NCBI GenBank assembly: GCA_900472925.1
Contig: UCJU01000033.1
Location: forward strand, 1-34,611
Reading direction: 5' to 3'
Source of the DNA: Hyphomicrobiales bacterium
GTDB taxonomy: Bacteria > Pseudomonadota > Alphaproteobacteria > Rhizobiales > Rhizobiaceae
DNA: 34,611 nucleotides
A program made the translations under genes and the position numbers. Positions 25,248-33,450 of the stretch are shown here, in pieces. The notes beneath the pieces are model-generated. The model was not told the origin of the DNA. It saw nothing but the letters and a program-made list of their open reading frames with translations, and made no database searches. Each line of letters begins with the position of its first letter. Within the stretch, counting starts at the first letter, position 1.

Positions 25248-26666
25248 ATGAGCAGCAATTCCTTTTCACTCGACATGTTCGGTAACACCGCGCTTTCCAC
25301 CTCCCTTGATCTTGGCATCACAGGTTTCGCGGGCACCGCACCTGATGCGGCAAACGATGACGAGCCGGATCCGACGCCACCTGCGCCCGCCCCTGCCTTG
25401 GTAGCCCCGACCAATTCACACCTTCGCCCGCGTGGCGAGCGCTCCAACTTCTACCTCGATGGCGACCGAGGCCTTGCCGCATCCTGGCGGGATCGTGCCC
25501 GCGCCAATGTCGCGGCCATCCTGATCGCGGACACGATCGAAAAACAGGACCGGCCGGCCACGCCAAATGAACAGGCGCAATTGATGCGCTTCACCGGCTT
25601 TGGTGCCAGTGAACTGGCCAACGGCATGTTCCGCCGTCCGGGCGCGGTCGATTTTCGCAGGGGCTGGGACGAGGTCGGGGGCGCGCTGGAGCGCGCCGTC
25701 TCGCCGACCGATTATGCTTCGCTTGCGCGATGCACTCAATATGCCCACTTCACGCCGGAAGCGATCATCCGCGCGATCTGGGCGGGATTGCTGCGTCTCG
25801 GCTGGCGCGGAGGGCGCGTGCTCGAGCCAGGGATCGGGACCGGCCTGTTCCTGGCGCTGACTCCACAGGAATTGCGGCGAGACAGCTTTTTCACCGGCAT
25901 CGAAATCGATCCGGTCACAGCACGGATAGTACGCTTGCTGCAGCCGAAGGCTAGAATCATCGATGCCGACTTCGCGCGGACCGAGTTCTCACCGATCTTC
26001 GATCTGGCGATCGGCAATCCACCTTTCTCCGATCGAATTGTTCGGTCAGACCGCGCCTATCGGAACCTTGGACTGCGCCTGCATGACTATTTCATCGCCC
26101 GGTCGGTCGATCTCCTAAAGCCCGGCGGCCTCGCTGCCTTCGTCACGACGCACGGCACACTCGACAAGCTCGACGGCACCGCGCGCGAGTACATCGCCAA
26201 GTCGGCTGACTTGATCGCAGCCATCCGTTTGCCCGAAGGCAGTTTTCGTCGCGACGCCGGCACGGATGTCGTCGTGGACATCGTCTTTTTTCGTAAACGC
26301 ATGGGTGGCGAAGAGGCAGGCGATCTCTCGTGGTTGGAACTGGAAGAGGTTCGACCTGCGAGCTCCGACGCGGAGCCGATCCGGATCAATCGCTGGCTTG
26401 CGCGCAATCCCGAGTTTGTTCTGGGCAGCAACTCGACGGTCTCCGGTCCGTTCGGCGAAACCTACACCTGCATAGCGCCCGCCGATCAGGATCTCGAGGC
26501 CGTACTTGGCGCTGCCATCGCCCGACTGCCCACAGGCCGTTACGACGGTGAATCGAACCCGTTGACATCGAGCTTGAGACGGAAATTGGCGATATCGTCG
26601 ATCTGCCGCCGAAGGATGGTCGTGTTCGCGAGGGAAGCTTCTTCTTCGATCGGTCGAAAGGTCTGA
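25248..26666 (+). CDS. N6-adenine methylase-like N-terminal part of a split methylase-helicase
   Basis: Class I DNA methyltransferase domain of a very large plasmid protein. The SAM-binding loop is VLEPGIGTGLFLAL (about 191-204) and the catalytic NPPF (257-260, in DLAIGNPPFSD) identifies an N6-adenine type. It starts at ATG 25248 with AGGAG before it. After RLPTGRYDG (near 26549) the frame loses its family sequence, and about 38 unrelated residues run to a stop at 26666. Reading from 26552 in the +2-shifted frame continues as IEPVDIELETEIGDIVDLPP, then EGSFFFDRSKGLMQ. So a one-base loss (or two-base gain) splits the gene from the helicase part. The domain could still fold as a stand-alone methylase. 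Confidence 0.85.
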   Translation: MSSNSFSLDMFGNTALSTSLDLGITGFAGTAPDAANDDEPDPTPPAPAPALVAPTNSHLRPRGERSNFYLDGDRGLAASWRDRARANVAAILIADTIEKQDRPATPNEQAQLMRFTGFGASELANGMFRRPGAVDFRRGWDEVGGALERAVSPTDYASLARCTQYAHFTPEAIIRAIWAGLLRLGWRGGRVLEPGIGTGLFLALTPQELRRDSFFTGIEIDPVTARIVRLLQPKARIIDADFARTEFSPIFDLAIGNPPFSDRIVRSDRAYRNLGLRLHDYFIARSVDLLKPGGLAAFVTTHGTLDKLDGTAREYIAKSADLIAAIRLPEGSFRRDAGTDVVVDIVFFRKRMGGEEAGDLSWLELEEVRPASSDAEPIRINRWLARNPEFVLGSNSTVSGPFGETYTCIAPADQDLEAVLGAAIARLPTGRYDGESNPLTSSLRRKLAISSICRRRMVVFAREASSSIGRKV

Positions 26667-29600
26667 TGCAGATGCTTGAGGGAGCGGCCATGCAGGTCAC
26701 CGTTCGCAAGGGTCGCTTTGGCGATGGCATCCCGGAAAAGCACATCAGGATCATCAGCAAGCTGGTCCGCATCCGTGATGCCGTTCGCGACGTGCTGAAG
26801 GCGCAGGAGGAGGACCGGCCTTGGCGAGATCTCCAGGTCCGGCTGCGTATTGCCTGGTCGAGCTTCGTGCGAGATTTCGGACCCATCAATCACACGACTG
26901 TCTCGATCCAGGAAGATATCGAGACCGGTGACGTCAAGGAAACCCATCGCCAACCGAACCTTGCGCTCTTCCGTGATGATCCCGATTGCTGGCTGGTCGC
27001 CTCCATCGAGGATTACGATTTGGAAACCGATACAGCCAAACCGGGGCCGATTTTTTCGGAACGGGTGATCGCGCCGCCGGCTGCACCAACCATCACCTCA
27101 TCTGCGGATGCGCTCGCTGTCGTGTTGAATGAACGTGGGTGCGTGGATCTCGACCATATCGCCGAACTGCTCCATAGGGACACTGCGACCGTGGTGGATG
27201 AACTCGCCGAGGCCATTTTCAAGGATCCTATCGACGGATCTTGGCTAACTGCCGACGGCTATCTTTCCGGGGCTGTCCGGACCAAACTCTCAACCGCGCA
27301 GGCTGCAGCCGAGCTCGATCCGGCTTACCAGCGGAATGTACGCGCCCTCCTGGAGGTTCAGCGGACCGACCTTCGGCCCTCCGACATCACCGCGCGTCTC
27401 GGCGCACCATGGATCCCGGCCGCCGATGTCGTCGCTTTCGTAAAAGAGAAGATGGAAGCCGATATCCGCATTCACCATATGCCGGAACTCGGCTCATGGA
27501 CGGTCGACGCTCGACATCTCGGCTATAGCGCCGCCGGCACATCGGAATGGGGAACCAGCCGCCGGCATGCCGGGGATTTACTCACGGATGCGTTGAACAG
27601 CCGCGTCCCCCAAATCTTCGATACGTTCAAAGATGCCGACGGCGAGCGCCGGGTGCTCAATGTCGTCGACACCGAAGCCGCTCGCGACAAGCTACAAAGG
27701 ATCAAGCAAGCGTTTCAGGACTGGGTCTGGACCGATCCGGATCGTACCGACCGGCTGACGCGCGACTACAATGATCGCTTCAACAATATCGCGCCGCGCA
27801 AATTCGACGGCTCCCACCTGAAACTTCCCGGCGCCTCTGGAGCCTTTACTTTGTACGGGCATCAGAAGCGCGGGATCTGGCGGATCATTGCAGATGGCTC
27901 GACCTATCTCGCCCATGCCGTCGGCGCTGGCAAGACGATGACGATGGCTGCCGCCATCATGGAGCAGCGCCGTCTCGGCCTGATCGCCAAGGCGATGCTA
28001 GTCGTGCCCGGCCATTGCCTGGCGCAGGCCGCGCGAGAATTCCTGGCGCTTTATCCGAATGCCCGCATTCTTGTCGCTGACGAGACCAATTTCACCAAGG
28101 ACAAACGCGCTCGCTTCCTGTCGCGAGCGGCAACCGCCACCTGGGATGCGATCATCATCACGCATTCGGCATTCCGCTTCATTGCTGTTCCCTCGGCCTT
28201 CGAGAGCCAGATGATCCAGGGCGAACTGCAGCTTTACGAGGATCTGTTGACCAAGGTCGATGGCGAGGACCGCGTTTCGCGAAAGCGCCTTGAGCGGCTG
28301 AAGGAAGGATTGCAGGAACGGCTTGAAGCCCTCGCCACCCGCAAGGATGACCTATTGACGATCTCCGAAATCGGAGTCGACCAGATCGTCGTCGACGAGG
28401 CGCAGGAATTCCGCAAGTTGTCGTTCGCGACCAACATGTCGACGCTCAAGGGCATCGATCCGAACGGGTCGCAGCGTGCGTGGGATCTCTATGTGAAATC
28501 TCGCTACATTGAGACAAAGAACCCCGGCCGTGCGCTGGTGCTCGCCTCGGGAACGCCGATCACCAATACGCTGGGCGAGATGTTCTCGATCCAGCGCCTG
28601 CTCGGGCATGCCGCTCTTGCCGAGCGAGGCTTGCACGAGTTCGATGCCTGGGCCTCCTGCTTTGGCGACACAACGACAGAACTCGAAATCCAGCCATCTG
28701 GAAAGTACAAGCCGGTCAGCCGCTTTGCGTCCTTCGTCAACGTGCCGGAACTGATTGCCATGTTCCGGTCCTTCGCCGATGTCGTGATGCCGGAGGATTT
28801 GCGTCAATATGTGAAGGTGCCGGATATTGCGACCGGTCGCCGACAGATCCTGACCGCCAAGCCAACGGTGCTGTTCAAGAGCTATCAGAAGATGCTGGAC
28901 ACCCGGATCAAGGCGATCGAGCAGCGTGAGGGACCGGCCAAGCCCGGCGACGACATCTTGCTCTCGGTCATCACCGATGGACGGCATGCCGCGATCGATC
29001 TGCGTTTTGTTATGCCGGCGGCCCACAACGAAGCTGACAACAAGCTCAATCTGCTCGTCCGCAATGCCCACCGGATCTGGAAGGAAACCGGTGAGGCGAT
29101 CTTCCGTCGCCCCGACGGCAAAGACTTCGATCTGTCGGGGGCAGCCCAGATGATCTTTTCTGATCTCGGCACGATCAATGTCGAAAAGTCCCGCGGCTTC
29201 TCGGCCTATCGCTTCATTCGCGACGAACTGATCCGCCTCGGCGTTCCACCATCGCAGATCGCCTTCATGCAGGATTACAAGAAGACCCAGGCGAAGCAGC
29301 GGCTATTTGGCGATGTCCGCGCCGGCAAGGTGCGTTTCCTGATCGGATCGTCCGAGACGATGGGCACCGGCGTGAATGCCCAGCTGCGGCTCAAAGCGCT
29401 CCATCATCTCGATGTGCCGTGGTTGCCGTCGCAGATCGAGCAGCGCGAGGGACGGATTGTCCGCCAGGGCAATCAGCATGACGAGGTCGATATCTTCGCT
29501 TATGCCACAGAAGGTTCGCTCGACGCCTCAATGTGGCAGAACAATGAGCGCAAGGCCCGGTTCATCGCTGCAGCGCTTTCGGGCGATACATCGATCCGCA

Positions 29601-30340
29601 AGCTGGAGGATATCGGCGAAGGTGCCGCCAACCAGTTCGCCATGGCCAAGGCGATCGCGTCGGGCGACGAGCGGCTGATGCAGAAGGCAGGACTGGAGGC
29701 AGATATTGCGAGGCTTGAACGGCTGCGCGCCGCTCATGAGGACGACCAATATGCCGTCCGCCGGCAGATGCGTGACGCAGAGCGAGAGATCGAGATTGCC
29801 ACCCGGCGCATCGGGGAGATCGGCCAGGACATCGTGCGACTGGCGCCGACCACCGGCGATGCCTTTACTATGATGATACTCGGTGAAGAGCACACCGAGC
29901 GCAAGGAGGCGGGCCGAGCGCTGATGAAGGAAATCCTCACGCTTCTTCAGTTCCAGAAAGAAGGTGAAGTTCATCTGGCGACAATCGGCGGCTTTGATCT
30001 CGTCTACGAGAGCGAGCGGTTCGGCAAGGGCGATGGCTATCGCTACGAGACCCTGCTCCAGCGCACCGGCGCAGATTACGAGATCGATCTGGCGATCACG
30101 GTCACACCGCTCGGCGCCATCTCACGGCTGGAGCACGCACTTGGCGGTTTTGATGAGGAACAGCACCAGTATCGCCAGCGGCTCGAAAATGCCAAGCGGC
30201 GATTGGTATCCTACCGTTCGCGAGAAGGAGGCACTTTCGCGTTCGCAGACGAGCTGGAGGACAAGCGGCTGAAGCTGCGGGCAATCGAAGCTCAACTGGC
30301 CGCAGATATGGACGACGAGACCGTCGCGGTGCCTGCATAG
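26666..30340 (+). CDS. SF2 helicase part of the split methylase-helicase
   Basis: A 1224-residue frame holding the helicase half. Walker A is VGAGKT (419-424, in LAHAVGAGKTMTMAAAIMEQ), the DEAH-box-like motif is VDEAQEF (576-582), and a C-terminal helicase domain has GSSETMGTGVNAQLR and the arginine-finger motif QIEQREGRIVRQGNQ. A long helical region (coiled coil likely, about 1040-1110) follows, with ERLMQKAGLEADIARLERLR. The true coding sequence continues upstream to 26552 in this frame; the ATG at 26666 is only the first internal one and lacks a good ribosome binding site. The full protein would be about 1,697 residues. Such proteins lie on rhizobial plasmids and may take part in plasmid maintenance or defence; the role is not established here. 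Confidence 0.88.
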   Translation: MQMLEGAAMQVTVRKGRFGDGIPEKHIRIISKLVRIRDAVRDVLKAQEEDRPWRDLQVRLRIAWSSFVRDFGPINHTTVSIQEDIETGDVKETHRQPNLALFRDDPDCWLVASIEDYDLETDTAKPGPIFSERVIAPPAAPTITSSADALAVVLNERGCVDLDHIAELLHRDTATVVDELAEAIFKDPIDGSWLTADGYLSGAVRTKLSTAQAAAELDPAYQRNVRALLEVQRTDLRPSDITARLGAPWIPAADVVAFVKEKMEADIRIHHMPELGSWTVDARHLGYSAAGTSEWGTSRRHAGDLLTDALNSRVPQIFDTFKDADGERRVLNVVDTEAARDKLQRIKQAFQDWVWTDPDRTDRLTRDYNDRFNNIAPRKFDGSHLKLPGASGAFTLYGHQKRGIWRIIADGSTYLAHAVGAGKTMTMAAAIMEQRRLGLIAKAMLVVPGHCLAQAAREFLALYPNARILVADETNFTKDKRARFLSRAATATWDAIIITHSAFRFIAVPSAFESQMIQGELQLYEDLLTKVDGEDRVSRKRLERLKEGLQERLEALATRKDDLLTISEIGVDQIVVDEAQEFRKLSFATNMSTLKGIDPNGSQRAWDLYVKSRYIETKNPGRALVLASGTPITNTLGEMFSIQRLLGHAALAERGLHEFDAWASCFGDTTTELEIQPSGKYKPVSRFASFVNVPELIAMFRSFADVVMPEDLRQYVKVPDIATGRRQILTAKPTVLFKSYQKMLDTRIKAIEQREGPAKPGDDILLSVITDGRHAAIDLRFVMPAAHNEADNKLNLLVRNAHRIWKETGEAIFRRPDGKDFDLSGAAQMIFSDLGTINVEKSRGFSAYRFIRDELIRLGVPPSQIAFMQDYKKTQAKQRLFGDVRAGKVRFLIGSSETMGTGVNAQLRLKALHHLDVPWLPSQIEQREGRIVRQGNQHDEVDIFAYATEGSLDASMWQNNERKARFIAAALSGDTSIRKLEDIGEGAANQFAMAKAIASGDERLMQKAGLEADIARLERLRAAHEDDQYAVRRQMRDAEREIEIATRRIGEIGQDIVRLAPTTGDAFTMMILGEEHTERKEAGRALMKEILTLLQFQKEGEVHLATIGGFDLVYESERFGKGDGYRYETLLQRTGADYEIDLAITVTPLGAISRLEHALGGFDEEQHQYRQRLENAKRRLVSYRSREGGTFAFADELEDKRLKLRAIEAQLAADMDDETVAVPA

Positions 30341-30395
30341 CTGCGTTGCATAGTAAATGTTTTCCTGATGGTCAAAAATCAGGCATAATGCCTCC

Positions 30396-30507
30396 AGCTG
30401 ATGCATATGACGGTCACCTCCCAGTTCCGTCGCAGCAGCTGTTCCCCTCTGGAGGTTTTAAATCTCCACACTTCATGGGCCGCGGTTTCCGCAGGCCCAT
30501 TTTTTTA
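30396..30507 (+). ncRNA. Candidate small RNA with an anti-Shine-Dalgarno loop (copy 1)
   Basis: Between the helicase stop and the minus-strand gene at 30505. It has a 5' hairpin GACGG (30409-30413) / CCGTC (30427-30431) whose loop carries TCACCTCCC, a second hairpin TGGAG / CTCCA around a TTTTAAA loop, and a terminator. CATAAT at 30384-30389 could be its -10 box; the start at 30396 is estimated. Layout resembles the anti-SD small RNAs described in Rhizobiales (for example the ar14/cuckoo types). The same region could simply be a 3' untranslated tail of the helicase gene. Confidence 0.4.
30475..30507 (+). terminator. Rho-independent terminator
   Basis: ATGGGCCGCGG (30475-30485), TTT loop, CCGC-A-GGCCCAT, then seven Ts (to about 30507). 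One bulged A interrupts an otherwise perfect stem. It would end either the helicase transcript or a small RNA. It also overlaps the 3' end of the minus-strand gene by a few bases. Confidence 0.85.
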
Positions 30508-30765
30508 TTCTTCGTCCGCCTCGTCCGACCATTTCGGGAGGTTTATACTCAGGGGGCTTTTATGCAGACCCCTCCGCTCGGCAGCTTGAAGAGCGATTAT
30601 ATCAAGGTACCGTTCGCGCATGGCCTTCATGTCGATATCTCCGCGGGTCCATTCCTCCAGCAAAGCAACGAAGGCAGGATCCTTGTCGATTGGCATACCA
30701 CGCGCCGCCGCGCGATCAATCACACGCTGCGCGATGGCTCTGCGGGTCTCGGGATTAGTGCTCAT
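30505..30765 (-). CDS. Small hypothetical protein (possible antitoxin-like)
   Basis: An 86-residue, mostly helical protein: MSTNPETRRAIAQRVIDRAA, GMPIDKDPAFVALLEEWTRG, DIDMKAMRERYLDIIALQAA. GGCGAGG lies about 4-6 bases before the ATG. The pattern 'D P x F ... L ... G D I ... M R E R Y' reminds me of VbhA-like antitoxins, but there is no Fic toxin next to it, so I leave the function open. It lies between two candidate small RNAs, transcribed against them. Confidence 0.65.
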   Translation of the reverse strand: MSTNPETRRAIAQRVIDRAAARGMPIDKDPAFVALLEEWTRGDIDMKAMRERYLDIIALQAAERRGLHKSPLSINLPKWSDEADEE

Positions 30766-30827
30766 GCTGCCTCGCCTGACGTTCGGATGGACGCGAAGAT
30801 CTATCAGGGGGTAGTCCAGATCGCGAC

Positions 30828-30856
30828 TTGAAATTCTCCTTCGTCAACAATATCTG
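30828..30856 (+). promoter_or_regulatory. Sigma-70 type promoter for candidate small RNA 2
   Basis: TTGAAA (30828-30833) and TATCTG (30851-30856) with the ideal 17-base spacing. Transcription would start near 30862, just at the TCACCTCCC motif. No gene on the plus strand begins close behind, so a small RNA is the natural product. Confidence 0.5.
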
Positions 30857-30861
30857 AGCAT

Positions 30862-30967
30862 CACCTCCCGATGAGACGATGTCCTGCTCACTGCAATCGC
30901 AGTGGCGTTTGATGTTGTCCCGGGATCTAAAAGAAGGCGCTCCCCTCACGGGTCGAGCGCCTTTTTT
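30862..30967 (+). ncRNA. Candidate small RNA with an anti-Shine-Dalgarno motif (copy 2)
   Basis: About 106 bases from a sigma-70 promoter to a terminator. It starts with TCACCTCCC (30861-30869), has a central hairpin CCACTGC-type stem CACTGC (30889-30894)/GCAGTG around AATC, and ends in the terminator hairpin, whose loop carries CCCCTC. It shares TCACCTCCC and TCCCCTC, and the general layout, with the candidate at 30396-30507, but little else. Both sit around the minus-strand gene at 30505-30765. Confidence 0.45.
30934..30967 (+). terminator. Rho-independent terminator of candidate small RNA 2
   Basis: AAGGCGCTC (30934-30942) / GAGCGCCTT (30955-30963), a perfect 9-bp stem, then a run of Ts to 30967. 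No annotated plus-strand gene ends nearby, which supports an RNA gene upstream. Confidence 0.85.
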
Positions 30968-31056
30968 GCGTCGGAGTCGACCGCAAATGTGGTCCTCCAC
31001 CTTGACCGAAACCGATTTGCAGACGAGACCTCAATCAAAACACTCTGTGGAAAAAC

Positions 31057-31374
31057 ATGCTTTTTTTTCTTGTAACGCAATCATCGCTGGTAGAAGCTCA
31101 AGATGAGCGAGAGGCCGCTCAAACGGGGGTCGACCGTCTCCGCTCCGGAGCACAGGTCACCGTTTCGGTAAAATCCGATGAAACAACGATCACGCACATC
31201 GTTGTCCCCGCAATGGTCGGAGAGCCCCTTACGGTCCCGCCCTCCGAAACCGCCGTGCCGTCGCCTGCTGCTGTTGCTATCCCGGAAGCTGCCTTTGTCA
31301 CACCTGAAAACCGGAAACTCATCTTGAAGCGTATGATGGCTGACGCGCTGGCCCTTCTAGGGCGCCGAACCTAG
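31057..31374 (+). CDS. Small hypothetical protein
   Basis: A 105-residue frame with GC-rich third positions, which supports coding. The proline/valine-rich middle (VVPAMVGEPLTVPPSETAVP) is followed by a helical end VTPENRKLILKRMMADALAL. The first ~15 codons include a T-run and no good ribosome binding site, so the real start may be internal. I do not recognise a family. Confidence 0.4.
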   Translation: MLFFLVTQSSLVEAQDEREAAQTGVDRLRSGAQVTVSVKSDETTITHIVVPAMVGEPLTVPPSETAVPSPAAVAIPEAAFVTPENRKLILKRMMADALALLGRRT

Positions 31375-31462
31375 TCCCGTGCTCCAGGCATCACTGCCGA
31401 CAGCATCTATCGTCTTCAATCGTCGGCTCGAATTGAGACGTGAAAATTGAAAAAGAAAAGCA

Positions 31463-31495
31463 GGGAGGGTGAACCGGTCGCAGACCGGTCCTCCC
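31463..31495 (+). repeat. Strong hairpin in the parB-like leader
   Basis: GGGAGG - bulge GTGA - ACCGGTC - loop GCA - GACCGGT - CCTCCC: a 7-bp perfect inner stem and a 6-bp outer stem. There is no T-tract, so it is not a simple terminator. It lies about 210 bases before the parB-like gene and could be an RNA switch or a protein-binding site. Confidence 0.6.
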
Positions 31496-31645
31496 ACCGG
31501 CGCTGTCGCTCAACCGCCGCCTGCGCGATCCCGGCCGCTTGTGCCGCGCAGGGCTTTTAGCCCCGCTCGTCCCGCGCAGCAGGGATGCTCGGCCGCAGTT
31601 GCGGCAGTCCGGCCGCTCGGCGGTCCGGGAGGTGTCTTCGAGAAA

Positions 31646-31717
31646 ATGAAGACAGGAAGGGTCGGCAAGGTGCTGGTCCGTAACCTCTCGAAAGGACAGC
31701 TCCCATGCAGATCATGA
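31646..31717 (+). CDS. Possible 23-residue leader peptide overlapping the parB-like start
   Basis: GGGAGGTG (31627-31634) stands 11 bases before an ATG that opens a 23-codon frame: MKTGRVGKVLVRNLSKGQLP, then CRS. Its stop codon lies 10 bases inside the parB-like gene, in another frame, so translation of the leader could be coupled to that gene. The GGGAGGTG is fully complementary to CACCTCCC in both candidate small RNAs. Reality of the peptide is untested; the frame is part of a longer open stretch from 31469. Confidence 0.3.
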   Translation: MKTGRVGKVLVRNLSKGQLPCRS

Positions 31718-33450
31718 AGGTTGACCCGCGTGCGCTGAAGGAAAATCCCGACCGTATGCGCCAGTCGAAGTCGTCGCCGCAGGCCGACGCGCTGATGCTG
31801 GCCACGATCAAGGCCGTTGGCATCGTCCAGCCGCCCGTCGTCGCACCGGAACCCGATGGCGGAAATGGATATATCATCGATGCCGGTCATCGCCGCGTGC
31901 GCCTTGCCATCGCCGCCGGCCTGGAAGAAATCGAGATCCTCGTCGTGGATGCCGCCAACGACAACGGCGCCATGCGCTCGATGGTCGAAAACTCGGTTCG
32001 CGAGGCGCTCAACCCCGTCGATCAGTGGCGTGGCGTCGAACGTCTCGTTGCTCTCGGTTGGACCGAAGAAGCAATCGCGGTCGCTCTCGCCCTTCCCGTC
32101 CGCCAGATCCGCAAGCTGCGTCTGCTCGCCAACGTTCTGCCGGCCATGCTCGAGCAGATGGCGCTGGGTGATATGCCATCCGAGCCGCAGCTACGGATCA
32201 TCGCGGCAGCAGGCCAGGTGGACCAGAAGGAAGTCTGGAAAGCGCACAAGCCGAAGAAGGGAGACACCGCTCCGTGGTGGCAGATCGCCAATGCGCTCAC
32301 CAAGAAGCGCATGTACGCCCGCGATGCGAGCTTTGGTGACGATCTGGCCCGGGCCTATGGCATCGAATGGGTGGAGGACCTTTTCGCGCCGGCCGACCAG
32401 GACGGGCGCTACACCACCAATGTCGAAGGGTTCCTTGGCGCGCAGCACGAATGGATGACCACCAACCTTCCGAAGCGCGGCGGAATTGTCGAGGTCAACA
32501 GCTGGGGCCAGCCAGAGCTGCCAAAGAAGGCCTCGCAGGTGTATGGCAAGCCCTCCAAGTCCGACCACACGGCGCTCTATCTGGATCGTGACGGCAAGGT
32601 GCAGTCCGTGCATTACCGACTGCCGGAGGTGGGGAAGCCGAAGGGGGCTGGTGAGGACGGATCGGTCGCTAGTGGCGATGACGCCGAAGCAATCGCCATG
32701 CCGAAGGCCCGGCCCGACGTCACGCAGAAGGGTCATGACATGATCGGCGATTTCCGCACCGACGCGATGCACGATGCGCTCGGTCGCGCGCCGATCGAGG
32801 ATGATATGCTGATGGCACTGATGGTTCTGGCCATTGCCGGCCAAAACGTTCGTGTCGACTCCGGTGCGGATGGGACGTTCTACAGCGGCAAACGCTTCTC
32901 ACGCCATGCAGTCGGGCTGTTCGATGAGCATGGCAGGCTCGCCTTCGATCGGGACACGCTTCGGATCGCCGTTCGCTCTGTGCTGATCGATGTCCTGTCG
33001 TGCCGCCGTGGCATGTCGAACAGCGGCATGGTCTCACGTATTGCAGGTCATGCAATCGGCGCGGACGAATACCTGCCGAACATGGGTTCGGAGGAGTTCC
33101 TCTTGTGCCTGTCCCGGCAGGCACTGGAAGGGTCTTGCGCCGAAGCATCCGTCCAGCCGCGGCAGAAGGTCCGCGAAACCCGCGCAGCGCTCGTGGAGCA
33201 TTTCGCAAATGAGCATTTCGTCCATCCGTCCGGCCGCTTCGCGCCACCGGCAGACGAACTGCTCGAATGGCTCCGCGCAGGCGCTGCCACGGATGTCGTC
33301 GGCGCTGGGTCCCAGGATGACAGGGATAGCGATCTCGATGACCCATCGGACGATCAGACCGAGCAAGAAGCCAACGATGTGGTCGATAGCGTGCCGCAGG
33401 AGGCGGATCTGCTGGACCATGACGACCACGACAAGAGGGCAGCAGCATGA
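31705..33450 (+). CDS. ParB/RepB-like nuclease-domain protein
   Basis: A 581-residue protein of the ParB superfamily. The N-terminal ParB domain shows IMKVDPRALKENPDRMRQSK, GIVQPPVVAPEP, the conserved DAGHRRVRLAIAAGL (CTP/nuclease motif GxxRR) and VENSVREALNPVDQWRGVER. The HTH lies at about 115-150 (WTEEAIAVALALPVRQIRKL). The long C-terminal part (~400 residues) is not found in partitioning ParB proteins, and no parA stands nearby, so it is probably an accessory plasmid protein rather than the segregation factor. It ends in an acidic tail rich in D and E. AAAGGA lies 9 bases before the ATG. Its stop overlaps the next gene's start. Confidence 0.87.
   Translation: MQIMKVDPRALKENPDRMRQSKSSPQADALMLATIKAVGIVQPPVVAPEPDGGNGYIIDAGHRRVRLAIAAGLEEIEILVVDAANDNGAMRSMVENSVREALNPVDQWRGVERLVALGWTEEAIAVALALPVRQIRKLRLLANVLPAMLEQMALGDMPSEPQLRIIAAAGQVDQKEVWKAHKPKKGDTAPWWQIANALTKKRMYARDASFGDDLARAYGIEWVEDLFAPADQDGRYTTNVEGFLGAQHEWMTTNLPKRGGIVEVNSWGQPELPKKASQVYGKPSKSDHTALYLDRDGKVQSVHYRLPEVGKPKGAGEDGSVASGDDAEAIAMPKARPDVTQKGHDMIGDFRTDAMHDALGRAPIEDDMLMALMVLAIAGQNVRVDSGADGTFYSGKRFSRHAVGLFDEHGRLAFDRDTLRIAVRSVLIDVLSCRRGMSNSGMVSRIAGHAIGADEYLPNMGSEEFLLCLSRQALEGSCAEASVQPRQKVRETRAALVEHFANEHFVHPSGRFAPPADELLEWLRAGAATDVVGAGSQDDRDSDLDDPSDDQTEQEANDVVDSVPQEADLLDHDDHDKRAAA

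Noticed and set aside
26530..26670. Programmed ribosomal frameshift in the methylase-helicase gene
   Set aside because: I found no slippery heptamer, homopolymer run or downstream stem-loop at the junction, so a simple indel is more likely.
30755..31000. An 81-codon minus-strand open frame overlapping candidate small RNA 2
   Set aside because: Composition is not protein-like, and the promoter and terminator on the plus strand explain the region better.
31705..33450. Plasmid partitioning locus (parAB or repABC)
   Set aside because: There is no ParA ATPase or RepC initiator nearby, and the ParB-like protein has a long unrelated C-terminal region.
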